Of a stretch of DNA of 30,128 nt, positions 22,511 through 28,733 are shown one piece after another (within the stretch, counting starts at the first letter, position 1; every line of letters begins with the position of its first letter). The translations under genes were made by a program, and so were the position numbers. The stretch comes from Candidatus Saccharibacteria bacterium UBA6258 (GTDB taxonomy: Bacteria > Patescibacteriota > Saccharimonadia > Saccharimonadales > Saccharimonadaceae): contig DJVK01000024.1 of the NCBI GenBank assembly GCA_002441145.1, forward strand, positions 1-30,128, in the 5' to 3' direction. Below the pieces are notes generated by a model. It saw only the letters and a list, made by a program, of their open reading frames with translations. It searched no databases and had not been told where the DNA came from.

Positions 22511-23058
22511 ACGTCGTGCGGGCTAGCTAGCGAAAAGCTCGTCGCCGGTACTGATACCCAGTCATTGAGAAGTGTTGATATCATAAATTCATATACGCGC
22601 TGCGTATTAGGCCAAATCACGCCCTCGGGCAACGCCGCCATCTCGGCAAGCGTCATCCAGCGTAAATCTGTCGACTCACCATCATGCACGCTCCCTTTGG
22701 GCGCGTCGGTCGCTATCATTGCATACGATGTGTCACTATGAGCGTGCTCATCTGAAATACGGTGAGTATTAGACATAACAGGACATGGGTGCACCACTAA
22801 ATCTTCAAGATTATCCAGTCGCACGCGTGGCTGTAAAATCGACAATTCATCTAGTGTGTACCCAGATTCTTCAGTCAATTCATGTGCAATCGCTTGCCAT
22901 GGAGTTTCGTTCAACTCAATATGCCCGCCAACGGGGAGGAGTTTATTGTGCTTTCGATGCATATGGACGAACGCTCGCGGCTCATCGCCGTCTATTCTCA
23001 CGATATAAGCGGTAACGGTGTGGTCGTTTTGGCCTGGTTGAGTATGGATATGTGGCAT
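22507..23058 (-). CDS. Nudix hydrolase
   Basis: The 183-residue protein has a Nudix box GHIELNE, seven residues, then HELTEESGYTL. The normally conserved Arg of the REUxEE core is His here, while the metal-binding glutamates remain. The N-terminal half has IVRIDGDEPRAFVHMHRKHNKLLPVGGHIE, typical of Nudix enzymes on small nucleotides; substrate unknown. A -10 candidate lies 5-8 nt from the ATG (TATAAA or TACTAT, complement of 23064-23072), so the mRNA is probably leaderless. It overlaps the convergent CarD-like gene by 4 bp at the stop codons. Confidence 0.85.
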   Translation of the reverse strand: MPHIHTQPGQNDHTVTAYIVRIDGDEPRAFVHMHRKHNKLLPVGGHIELNETPWQAIAHELTEESGYTLDELSILQPRVRLDNLEDLVVHPCPVMSNTHRISDEHAHSDTSYAMIATDAPKGSVHDGESTDLRWMTLAEMAALPEGVIWPNTQRVYEFMISTLLNDWVSVPATSFSLASPHDV

Positions 23059-23184
23059 ATGTATTTATAGTAGCAAACTAGCCACGACCCTGTAAGTGTT
23101 TAGGTAAGGTCTTTGCGATTTTAAGTTAATCGTCGTTCTGTAATATATCCAACTGATATCATTTACATTTAGGTGTATAGTAAG

Positions 23185-23231
23185 CTCACCATCGACAAAG
23201 CTGTTGGTGGAGTATAAGCCAAGGAGGCTTA
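23185..23231 (+). other. Two leader hairpins of the 23.2-kb cassette, second holding the ribosome site
   Basis: CTCACCA (23185-23191) pairs with TGGTGGAG (23205-23212) with one bulge. TAAGCC (23215-23220) pairs with GGCTTA (23226-23231), leaving AAGGA of the AAGGAGG ribosome site in the loop and GG in the stem, so ribosome access may be tuned by folding. A weak TATAGT -10 candidate is at 23176-23181. Confidence 0.6.
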
Positions 23232-23232
23232 A

Positions 23233-24759
23233 GTGAGTACAACGAGCGGACGAACCACACGGTTCGTATATCCGTTGATCGTGCTGATGTTCGGCGCGTT
23301 CTTCGGATTGCTGTTCGGCGCCTCGGCCCAGGCAACGACGGTCACCCCGACCCTCGTGCCCGGCAACCCCACCTGCCAGGACCTCGGATACGACTATGGC
23401 TTCAAGCCGTCGACATCCGGTGGCTCGCAGGACACAGCGGGAACCTACGACGATCCCAACAGTGGTGTCGTCGTCAGCTGGGAGTACTCTCGTAGCGGGA
23501 GTACGGCCTACGTCGACTGGACCAGTAACATCGGTCCGGTCGCCGTCATCGTCAAGGGTGGCGATGCGGCCAACGTCTATGAGTACGACGGCAGTGTCCT
23601 CAGCGACACCGACCTCGTTACCCCTGACAACGCGTCGGGCAGGCCGGCGGGTCTCAGCCACCTGGAGTTCTGTTTCAACTACCAGGCGGTTGTCACCAAG
23701 ACGGCTACCACTAGCTACACGCGAGACTTCGACTGGACGGTCCTCAAGGCCGCCAACCCGACATCTCTGCTACTGTCCGCCGGACAAACGATGCCCGTGA
23801 CCTACACGATCACCGTCGGGAACACCTACACCGACAGTAACTTCGTGGTTTCGGGGGTCGTCACGGTGAGTAACCCGTGGCCAATGGCAGCGAGTGTTGT
23901 TTCGGTTACCGATTCGCTTCTCCCCGGAGAGACGTTGACGTGCTCGAGCAACACCATCCCCGCCAACGGCTCGGTGACATGCGCATACTCGGCATCCGTG
24001 CCGAGCAAGGCGAGTGGCACGAACACCGCTACTGCAACCGTCAACTACGGAGCGGGCAACCGCACTTCGTCGGGTTCCGCGGCCTACAGCTTCGGCGCTC
24101 CAACGACCGTCGTCGACGCGACTGCGACGCTAGATGACGTCCGCGGGGCTTGCCCTGCAGGCTTCACCTGCGTTCTCAGTACTGGCACGGTTCCGAACCA
24201 GCTGGTTCTGACCGCGCCCGGCACCGTCTCGTACACGATCAACGTCACCGCCACCCAGTGTGGCATGACGGGGCAGCTGCTGAACACCGCGACCCTCATC
24301 GAAGGAACAAGCGGCACGTCACACAACAGTAGCGCGACCGTCGACCTGGCTTCGGCTGGCTGCACCACGGGGTGCACGCTCACGCAGGGGTACTGGAAGA
24401 CGCATTCGGTCGAAGGCCCAGCGCCGTACGACGACAACTGGGCGAACCTCGGCCCGCTGCAGGAGGACACTGTGTTCTTCAGCTCGGGTAAGACCTGGTA
24501 CCAGGTGTTCTGGACTGCACCTGCAGGTAACGCGTACTACATCTTGGCGCATCAGTACATGGCCGCCGAGCTGAATGTACTCAATGGTGCTACAACCACC
24601 CCCGAGGTGGACGCGGCACTCGCTCAGGCCGAAACCCTGTTTGCTTCGGTGGATGGGACAAGGCTCACGAAGGCTCAGTCCGACTTGGCTAAGTCGCTCG
24701 CTGCGACGCTCGACAACTGGAACCAGGGAATCACTGGTCCAGGTCACTGCAGCGAATGA
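23233..24759 (+). CDS. Large secreted protein with TQGYWKTH motif, high-GC cassette gene
   Basis: The 508-residue product starts at GTG 5 nt after AAGGAGG. It has a signal peptide (basic RTTRF, hydrophobic 13-29, Ala-rich end GASAQA). A Cys-containing N-terminal domain follows (CQDLGYDYGFKPS...CFNYQAV), then repeat-like beta domains of DUF11/Ig type (DWTVLKAANPTSLLLSAGQ; TYTITVGNTYTDSNFVVSG; VSVTDSLLPGETLTCS). The C-terminal domain is opened by CTLTQGYWKTHS. That TQGYWK motif occurs in secreted proteins of several phyla; its function is unknown to me. There is no LPXTG signal or C-terminal membrane helix, so it is probably released or non-covalently held at the surface. Codons are strongly G/C-ending. 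Confidence 0.8.
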   Translation: MSTTSGRTTRFVYPLIVLMFGAFFGLLFGASAQATTVTPTLVPGNPTCQDLGYDYGFKPSTSGGSQDTAGTYDDPNSGVVVSWEYSRSGSTAYVDWTSNIGPVAVIVKGGDAANVYEYDGSVLSDTDLVTPDNASGRPAGLSHLEFCFNYQAVVTKTATTSYTRDFDWTVLKAANPTSLLLSAGQTMPVTYTITVGNTYTDSNFVVSGVVTVSNPWPMAASVVSVTDSLLPGETLTCSSNTIPANGSVTCAYSASVPSKASGTNTATATVNYGAGNRTSSGSAAYSFGAPTTVVDATATLDDVRGACPAGFTCVLSTGTVPNQLVLTAPGTVSYTINVTATQCGMTGQLLNTATLIEGTSGTSHNSSATVDLASAGCTTGCTLTQGYWKTHSVEGPAPYDDNWANLGPLQEDTVFFSSGKTWYQVFWTAPAGNAYYILAHQYMAAELNVLNGATTTPEVDAALAQAETLFASVDGTRLTKAQSDLAKSLAATLDNWNQGITGPGHCSE

Positions 24760-24768
24760 CTGTCCAGT

Positions 24769-24799
24769 GATTGACGCGCTATAAGCAAGCGTGTCGGTC
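24769..24799 (+). other. 3' hairpin 1 of the 23.2-kb cassette
   Basis: GATTGACGCGCT (24769-24780) pairs with AGCGTGTCGGTC (24788-24799) over 12 bp with three G-U pairs and a 7-nt loop. It begins 9 nt after the stop and has no T-run. Confidence 0.7.
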
Positions 24800-24805
24800 A
24801 TCAAC

Positions 24806-24854
24806 GCCGGCGCCCGTGGGAGAGAGCTGCAACGCCCTTTCCTGCGGCGCCGGC
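24806..24854 (+). terminator. 3' hairpin 2 of the 23.2-kb cassette, possible terminator
   Basis: GCCGGCGCC (24806-24814) pairs perfectly with GGCGCCGGC (24846-24854). No strong T-tract follows, so it may be a stabilising 3' structure instead of a terminator. Confidence 0.5.
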
Positions 24855-24912
24855 CACACCCCTTGAGTCTCGACAAATCACTCTACTAAAGGTAGATTTT
24901 TTGTGCACATAA

Positions 24913-24965
24913 AGTTGAACACCCGCACTTTTTAGGAGCACGGGGCTCAACTATAGTGCGGGTGT
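24913..24965 (-). other. Pseudoknot-like 3' structure of the 25.0-kb cassette
   Basis: Two interleaved complements are present: ACACCCGCACT (24919-24929) with AGTGCGGGTGT (24955-24965), 11 bp, and AGTTGA (24913-24918) with TCAACT (24947-24952), 6 bp. Each has one strand inside the loop of the other, the layout of an H-type pseudoknot. An inner GAGC/GCTC hairpin is also possible. Confidence 0.6.
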
Positions 24966-24978
24966 AGCGGGTAGGCGA

Positions 24979-25293
24979 CTAACCCTTGCGGGCCGTGTCG
25001 AGGCGCTCCTTGAGTGTGGCGACCTGCCATGCGAAGGTAAGCACGACAACGAGGCCAAACACGGCGAGGATAACGACCGGATAGGTCAGCGTCCTGAAGC
25101 TCTGAACGGGCACATTGCTGCCGTAGAACACCAGCGTGATGAGAATCATCACCACCGCAATCGTCGCCGTGGCGACTCTCGCAACTAGAAATGGCTTCTC
25201 CCAGTCGGCCAGCCGCTTCTCAAGCACAGCGACTTCGACCCGCTTCTCGACGGTCTTGTTCAAACCAGTAGGTTCCATCTTCATTCCAATCAC
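24979..25293 (-). CDS. Small two-helix membrane protein, high-GC cassette gene
   Basis: Family not recognised. The product of about 100-104 residues has a charged N-terminal segment predicted helical (NKTVEKRVEVAVLEKRLADWEKP), two membrane helices (about 36-58, LVARVATATIAVVMILITLVF; and about 69-91, LTYPVVILAVFGLVVVLTFAW), and a short basic tail. Possible starts are GTG 25293, ATG 25284 or ATG 25278; no ribosome site decides between them. The segment TTCCA-N10-TGGAA folds across the GTG. Codons are G/C-rich compared with yaaA behind it. Its general form, coiled helix plus two membrane helices, is similar to the other small cassette membrane proteins. Confidence 0.65.
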   Translation of the reverse strand: MIGMKMEPTGLNKTVEKRVEVAVLEKRLADWEKPFLVARVATATIAVVMILITLVFYGSNVPVQSFRTLTYPVVILAVFGLVVVLTFAWQVATLKERLDTARKG

Positions 25294-25310
25294 TAGGCTG
25301 GAAGATAATT

Positions 25311-25339
25311 ACATTATAGCATAAATAGTATAAAAAAGC
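25311..25339 (-). promoter_or_regulatory. Promoter of the 25.0-kb cassette
   Basis: On the minus strand TTGCTT and TATAAT (immediately preceded by TGC) are spaced 17 bp, in the AT-rich gap between this gene and yaaA. Confidence 0.7.
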
Positions 25340-25347
25340 AATATATT

Positions 25348-26133
25348 CTAGCGAGTTCGTCGAACGCTCAAGCCCAACCCGCCGAAAGTATCGCATACAA
25401 ACACCGGCTCGTTCGTAGTGCTCAGCGATTCGTCGTACACATAATTCAACTCATTAAATTTAGGCAAATCAGCAAGCAATTCGATGCGATTCTTAATCAT
25501 CCAGTGGGCAAACGCGCCTCGCGCAACCTTGGCATGAATAGTAACAAATTTCGGATGCCCCGTTTTAGTATCGCGCGTCAAAAACTTCGGCGTGATTATA
25601 TTCGCATCAGGCAGGTAGGGGAATACCGCCTTGGTATATTCCACTGACGAAACGTTTACAATCGGCTGACCCTTCGGCAGACACTGGGCAATCGCATCAC
25701 CCCAGTACTTATATAAATTAGTAAGTGGCTCATCGCTAAACTTATACGCCATTTCTAGGCGATATGGCCGCACGCTATCAAGTGCACGTAGCACGCCATA
25801 TAAGCCCGATAGGATGTACAGATGCTCATTTGCATAGTCACGGTCGGCCGCATCGAACGTTCGCACCTGCAGGCCGCTATACATGTCGCCCAAAAAAGCA
25901 TCGATAGCAGGCAATGACGCCTCCGCCGATACGTCCCATTCCATAATTTGTTGCTTAGCTTTTGCGGCAACGGCTGGCGAAACTTTCATCGCAACCTGCA
26001 GTTGTTCAACACTTAACGTCTTAAGGTAATCATTAATCTGACGCGCGCGGTCAATGAGGGCAGGCGACTGGCAGTCAGTGAGATCGTCGCTATTAACGCG
26101 CATCGTTTTAGAAGAATGGAACAGAATTATCAT
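25348..26133 (-). CDS. yaaA: YaaA-family peroxide stress protein (UPF0246)
   Basis: The 261-residue protein matches the YaaA family: N-terminal ILFHSSKTMR, the central YILSGLYGVLRALDSVRPYRLEM, the NVSSVEYTKAVF stretch, and IHAKVARGAFAHWMI near the C-terminus. In E. coli YaaA lowers free intracellular iron and limits peroxide damage to DNA and proteins. This fits the xthA and MTH1-like genes elsewhere in the window, although they are not linked. TAAACT (complement of 26141-26146) is 7 nt from the ATG, so the mRNA is probably leaderless. Confidence 0.92.
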   Translation of the reverse strand: MIILFHSSKTMRVNSDDLTDCQSPALIDRARQINDYLKTLSVEQLQVAMKVSPAVAAKAKQQIMEWDVSAEASLPAIDAFLGDMYSGLQVRTFDAADRDYANEHLYILSGLYGVLRALDSVRPYRLEMAYKFSDEPLTNLYKYWGDAIAQCLPKGQPIVNVSSVEYTKAVFPYLPDANIITPKFLTRDTKTGHPKFVTIHAKVARGAFAHWMIKNRIELLADLPKFNELNYVYDESLSTTNEPVFVCDTFGGLGLSVRRTR

Positions 26134-26181
26134 TATTACTAGTTTAACTCATCATGAGGCAACGCAGTACACCGCCACATA

Positions 26182-26210
26182 TTGACAAATCATATCCGTT
26201 ATGCTATAAT
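26182..26210 (+). promoter_or_regulatory. Promoter of array cassette 1
   Basis: TTGACA (26182-26187) and TATAAT (26205-26210), 17-bp spacer, both perfect consensus, with TATGC before the -10 as in cassettes 2 and 4. Confidence 0.92.
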
Positions 26211-26236
26211 GGGTAACTGTTCTTTAACATCGTTAT

Positions 26237-26286
26237 GGAGAGCTGCATGGTGACCCACTGGGTCGGTATACAGCTCTCCGTCACAC
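26237..26286 (+). other. Leader hairpin and 5' closing strand, array cassette 1
   Basis: GGAGAGCTG (26237-26245) pairs with CAGCTCTCC (26271-26279), with inner GACCC/GGGTC. The overlapping TCCGTCACAC (26277-26286) is exactly complementary to 26752-26761 across the stop codon. Confidence 0.85.
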
Positions 26287-26319
26287 AGTCGGGAGTACCA
26301 GCCACCACAAGGAGATCCA

Positions 26320-26757
26320 ATGCAGGTTGACCTTAGCCGCTATGTCGCCCTTCTCACCGAGCAGGGCGTCGTCACGATCACCGTACTCGAGTACGGTGCG
26401 TCGGTCAGCGGAGAATTGCCTCCGGGCATATTCTTCACACCACATTCGAACGGAAGGATGGCGTACCACGCGTTCGACAACCACGAGTTGCTCGAAACCT
26501 TCTTCTCGGACCAGCTCATTCTACCCGAGTTCTGGATCGAGCTACGTGCTCACGACGACCCGTTCCCCGAGCACCACCACCCGGACCGGCTTTGCGGCCA
26601 GTACGTCGAGGTACGTACGGGCGCGTTGTACGGCAAGTACGGCTACGTCGCCGCGCAGGCAACGGACCACGACGTCGCTCTCGATGCAGTCTGCGAGGCA
26701 CAACTGGCTCGCTGTTTCGAAGAGTCGCTCGAGAGCGCCTTCGGCATCATCGTGTGA
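26320..26757 (+). CDS. Array paralogue 1, unknown small acidic protein
   Basis: Family not recognised. The 145-residue protein has no signal peptide or membrane helix. Features shared with the three later paralogues are an N-terminal helix (DLSRYVALL), a strand VVTITVLEYG, P-P-G-I, GRMAY, then FFSDQLILPEFWIELRAH, a short aromatic/acidic linker, and GQYVEVRTGALYGKYGYVAAQA. It differs by a His-rich patch (EHHHPDR) that could bind metal. AAGGAG is 5 nt before the ATG. The stop TGA (26755-26757) lies inside the closing strand. Codons end mostly in C or G. It is followed by its own hairpin and terminator. Confidence 0.75.
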   Translation: MQVDLSRYVALLTEQGVVTITVLEYGASVSGELPPGIFFTPHSNGRMAYHAFDNHELLETFFSDQLILPEFWIELRAHDDPFPEHHHPDRLCGQYVEVRTGALYGKYGYVAAQATDHDVALDAVCEAQLARCFEESLESAFGIIV

Positions 26758-26780
26758 CGGAAGCCATCCTTTAGGGGATG
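26752..26780 (+). other. 3' closing strand and small hairpin, array cassette 1
   Basis: GTGTGACGGA (26752-26761) complements 26277-26286 over 10 bp. CATCC (26765-26769) and GGATG (26776-26780) then form a small hairpin found at the same place in all four cassettes. Confidence 0.8.
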
Positions 26781-26785
26781 AACAA

Positions 26786-26830
26786 AGGACGCCTATGGAT
26801 TCACTTCCAAAGGCGTCCTGCTTTCGTTTT
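26786..26830 (+). terminator. Terminator of array cassette 1
   Basis: AGGACGCCT (26786-26794) pairs with AGGCGTCCT (26811-26819), followed by GCTTTCGTTTT, a tail shared by all four array terminators. Confidence 0.92.
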
Positions 26831-26854
26831 AGAGACCTGTTATAATTAACATAA

Positions 26855-27289
26855 ATGAAAAGCAAAAGCGGATTCACCATTGTAGAGCTCTTGATTGTTA
26901 TCGTCGTTATTGCAGTTCTAGCATCAATCACTGTTGTCGCATATAACGGTATACAGGCACGAGCAAAAGACTCGCGTCGAGACGCGGCCGTGAATGTCTA
27001 TAAAAAAGCACTCGAAATGTACAAGGCAGATAACGGGCAATACCCGTTCGCATGCTCCAATAACCCAAACCTTGACTGTGCGGCGATAGATCTCGCCCCA
27101 TACCTTGCGCCTACGTATGTACAAACATTGCCAAACATCGAAAACAACCCGAGTTACGGCCTATGGGGTATGTACTACGCGCAAGCCGACCACTACACAA
27201 TTGTCATCCCGTACAACTCAAAAACTCCCTGCAAAACGGGCGTTAACCCTCGTGCAGATTATAAAGCTGAATATCCACTCTGCTCGTAG
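26855..27289 (+). CDS. Type IV pilin / pseudopilin
   Basis: The 144-residue protein has a short leader (MKSKSG) followed by the type III signal FTIVELLIVIVVIAVLASITVVAYNG, with cleavage expected after Gly6 and the conserved Glu5 of the mature protein. The globular part (about 110 residues) has four cysteines in two likely pairs (CSNNPNLDC near 54-62; CKTG and CS near the end). It would be processed by a prepilin peptidase and assembled into pili or a secretion pseudopilus; Saccharibacteria use such pili for host contact and twitching. TATAAT (26841-26846) lies 8 nt before the ATG, inside the end of cassette 1, so the mRNA is leaderless. The next cassette promoter begins 2 bp after its stop. 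Confidence 0.92.
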   Translation: MKSKSGFTIVELLIVIVVIAVLASITVVAYNGIQARAKDSRRDAAVNVYKKALEMYKADNGQYPFACSNNPNLDCAAIDLAPYLAPTYVQTLPNIENNPSYGLWGMYYAQADHYTIVIPYNSKTPCKTGVNPRADYKAEYPLCS

Positions 27290-27290
27290 A

Positions 27291-27319
27291 TTGACAAATA
27301 GTATCGATTATGCTATAAT
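27291..27319 (+). promoter_or_regulatory. Promoter of array cassette 2
   Basis: TTGACA (27291-27296) and TATAAT (27314-27319), 17-bp spacer. GTACATT begins at 27327, near the expected transcription start. Confidence 0.92.
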
Positions 27320-27345
27320 TAAATACGTACATTAAAAATTGTTAT

Positions 27346-27396
27346 GGAGAGCTGCATGCTTACTAGGGCAGGCAAGTATACAGCTCTCCGTCACAT
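27346..27396 (+). other. Leader hairpin and 5' closing strand, array cassette 2
   Basis: GGAGAGCTG (27346-27354) pairs with CAGCTCTCC (27381-27389). TCCGTCACAT (27387-27396) complements 27871-27880 exactly. After one bulged base, GTCG pairs with CGAC, lengthening the stem by four. Confidence 0.85.
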
Positions 27397-27426
27397 CGTC
27401 GGAAAGTCCCACAATCAGGAGGAATA

Positions 27427-27876
27427 ATGCAGATTTGCCTTCAGCCATTCCTTGCACGGTTGCGCAAGTTGGGCCGGGAACGCAACGTTCTCACCATCGC
27501 CGTCCTGCACAGGGACGTCACGATCAACGCAGTCAAGCCGTTCAATATCCAAGCCGACACGCAGCCGGACGGTCGGATGGCGTACAGCACCCTCTCGGGT
27601 GATGACGTCCTCGCGGACTACTTCGGCAGCGCCGGGGTCGTCCCAGAGCACTGGGTCGAGATCAGGACCTACCGCGAGTACTTCGCGGAGCACGTAACCC
27701 CCGACACCGTCGAAGGTCGGTACGCCGAGATCAACACCGGAATGCTCAACCTCTGGCTCGGCTACATCGCTGTCCAGGCAAAGTGGCACACCGACATCCT
27801 CGAGGAGCTCATCAGCCTGAGGGCCGAACGGTCCTTCGACCAACTTGTGCCCCCGAGGGCCGGGAACGACATGTGA
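27427..27876 (+). CDS. Array paralogue 2, unknown small protein
   Basis: Family not recognised; paralogous to the genes at 26.3, 28.1 and 28.8 kb. The 149-residue product keeps the shared pattern: N-terminal helix (QPFLARLRKLG), NVLTIAVLHRD, P-F-N-I, DGRMAYSTL, DYFGSAGVVPEHWVEIRTY, then GRYAEINTGMLNLWLGYIAVQA. It is more basic at the N-terminus than paralogue 1 and lacks its His-rich patch. AGGAGG lies 4 nt before the ATG. The stop TGA (27874-27876) is within the 3' closing strand, as in cassette 1. The 156-aa frame on the opposite strand is a by-product of high GC. Confidence 0.75.
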   Translation: MQICLQPFLARLRKLGRERNVLTIAVLHRDVTINAVKPFNIQADTQPDGRMAYSTLSGDDVLADYFGSAGVVPEHWVEIRTYREYFAEHVTPDTVEGRYAEINTGMLNLWLGYIAVQAKWHTDILEELISLRAERSFDQLVPPRAGNDM

Positions 27877-27901
27877 CGGAAGCACTCGTCCCTTCAGGGG
27901 A
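27871..27901 (+). other. 3' closing strand and small hairpin, array cassette 2
   Basis: ATGTGACGGA (27871-27880) complements 27387-27396. Compared with cassette 1 both strands changed together (CAC/GTG to CAT/ATG). A TCCC/GGGA hairpin follows. Confidence 0.8.
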
Positions 27902-27908
27902 TGAACAA

Positions 27909-27952
27909 AGGGCGCTTATGGATAAACTTCCAAAGGCGCCCTGCTTTCGTTT
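27909..27952 (+). terminator. Terminator of array cassette 2
   Basis: AGGGCGCTT (27909-27917) pairs with AAGGCGCCCT (27933-27942) with one bulge, followed by GCTTTCGTTT. Confidence 0.9.
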
Positions 27953-27978
27953 AATACAGCAGGCGATGGGGTGGCATA

Positions 27979-28007
27979 TTGACAAAAGATGGCACTTATT
28001 CCATACT
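27979..28007 (+). promoter_or_regulatory. Promoter of array cassette 3
   Basis: TTGACA (27979-27984) and CATACT (28002-28007), 17-bp spacer; the -10 is weaker than in the other array members. GTACATT follows at 28016. Confidence 0.85.
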
Positions 28008-28034
28008 TTAGTATCGTACATTAACACTCGTTAT

Positions 28035-28083
28035 GGGGAGCTGCGTGCTTACTTGGGCAGGCAAGTATACAGCTCTCCGTCAC
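28035..28083 (+). other. Leader hairpin and 5' closing strand, array cassette 3
   Basis: GGGGAGCTG (28035-28043) pairs with CAGCTCTCC (28070-28078) with one G-U where cassettes 1 and 2 have A-U, and inner TACTTG/CAAGTA. TCCGTCAC (28076-28083) complements 28577-28584. Confidence 0.85.
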
Positions 28084-28121
28084 TACCATCAGGGAGCCCC
28101 ACGTCTACCAAGGAGCTTTAC

Positions 28122-28571
28122 ATGTCGTACGACTTCCAGCCGTTTCTCAGTACCTTCAAGAACGTCCGGCCCGATTGCTTCAACGTCACTGCCGCCGTTT
28201 TGAAGTTTGGCGACAAGCTCGACACCTACAACGGCCTCGACATCTACGGCGAGCCGCTACCAAGCGGCCAGCTGGCCATCGTCACGCACGACGACCCCGA
28301 GAAGCTCATGGAGCTTCTCGAAGGCTTCGTGATCGTGCCTGACTACTGGGTCATCATCCACAAGCGTGTCGATGACGTCCCGCAGATTGCCGTCGACCTC
28401 GTCGACACCGAGGGCGCAGCTCTCAGCGTTCAGACCGGCAGGTTGGACGCCCTGTTCAGCTACATCGCCTCACGCGCCGGCTCCCCCCAACAAGCCCTAC
28501 GCGCCAGCGTGCGCGCAGAGGCGTCGGTTCGGCAGATCCGGGACCTCAGGCGCACACTCGTGGCCACCTGA
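28122..28571 (+). CDS. Array paralogue 3, unknown small protein
   Basis: Family not recognised; the most diverged of the four paralogues. The 149-residue product keeps an N-terminal helix (DFQPFLSTFKNV), the strand FNVTAAVLKFG, a G-E-P-L-P-S-G-Q-L turn in place of G-R-M-A-Y, LLEGFVIVPDYWVIIHKR, and SVQTGRLDALFSYIASRAG. The C-terminal end is longer and Arg-rich (RASVRAEASVRQIRDLRRT), suggesting nucleic-acid or acidic-partner contact. AAGGAG is 6 nt before the ATG at 28122; a much longer upstream in-frame extension would run through cassette 2's terminator. Here the stop is 5 nt before the closing strand instead of inside it. Confidence 0.72.
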   Translation: MSYDFQPFLSTFKNVRPDCFNVTAAVLKFGDKLDTYNGLDIYGEPLPSGQLAIVTHDDPEKLMELLEGFVIVPDYWVIIHKRVDDVPQIAVDLVDTEGAALSVQTGRLDALFSYIASRAGSPQQALRASVRAEASVRQIRDLRRTLVAT

Positions 28572-28576
28572 TCATC

Positions 28577-28605
28577 GTGACGGAAGCCGTCCCATCGTCG
28601 GGACG
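28577..28605 (+). other. 3' closing strand and small hairpin, array cassette 3
   Basis: GTGACGGA (28577-28584) complements 28076-28083. CGTCCC (28588-28593) and GGGACG (28600-28605) form the small hairpin. Confidence 0.8.
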
Positions 28606-28610
28606 ATAAA

Positions 28611-28662
28611 AAGGGCGCTTTATGGACCAATCGGTCTGTAAAGCGCCCTTGCTTTCGTTTTA
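28611..28662 (+). terminator. Terminator of array cassette 3
   Basis: AAGGGCGCTTTA (28611-28622) pairs perfectly with TAAAGCGCCCTT (28639-28650), followed by GCTTTCGTTTT. Confidence 0.93.
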
Positions 28663-28675
28663 ACACCTAGCTAGA

Positions 28676-28704
28676 TTGACATATTATGCTACTTATGCTA
28701 TAAT
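28676..28704 (+). promoter_or_regulatory. Promoter of array cassette 4
   Basis: TTGACA (28676-28681) and TATAAT (28699-28704), 17-bp spacer. GTACATT follows at 28711. Confidence 0.92.
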
Positions 28705-28724
28705 CAAACAGTACATTAACAGCT

Positions 28725-28733
28725 TTCCGTCAC
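28725..28733 (+). repeat. 5' closing strand of array cassette 4, leader hairpin missing
   Basis: TTCCGTCAC complements 29208-29216. Compared with cassette 3 about 45 nt are absent between ACATTAA and CAGCT, which removes the hairpin's 5' strand and loop but leaves the closing strand. Confidence 0.75.

Noticed and set aside
23065..23661. 198-aa open frame on the minus strand over the secreted protein
   Set aside because: It arises from high-GC codons of the plus-strand gene and runs through its leader; Val/Asp/Arg-rich with no family signs.
24319..24876. 185-aa minus-strand frame at the end of the secreted protein gene
   Set aside because: Shadow of the high-GC gene and its 3' hairpins; Arg/Ser-rich composition.
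27415..27885. 156-aa frame antisense to array paralogue 2
   Set aside because: The plus-strand frame has promoter, leader, ribosome site and paralogues; the antisense frame has none.
27783..28121. Upstream extension of array paralogue 3 to 262 residues
   Set aside because: It would cross the cassette 2 terminator, the cassette 3 promoter and the leader hairpin; the AAGGAG-ATG at 28122 aligns with the other paralogues.
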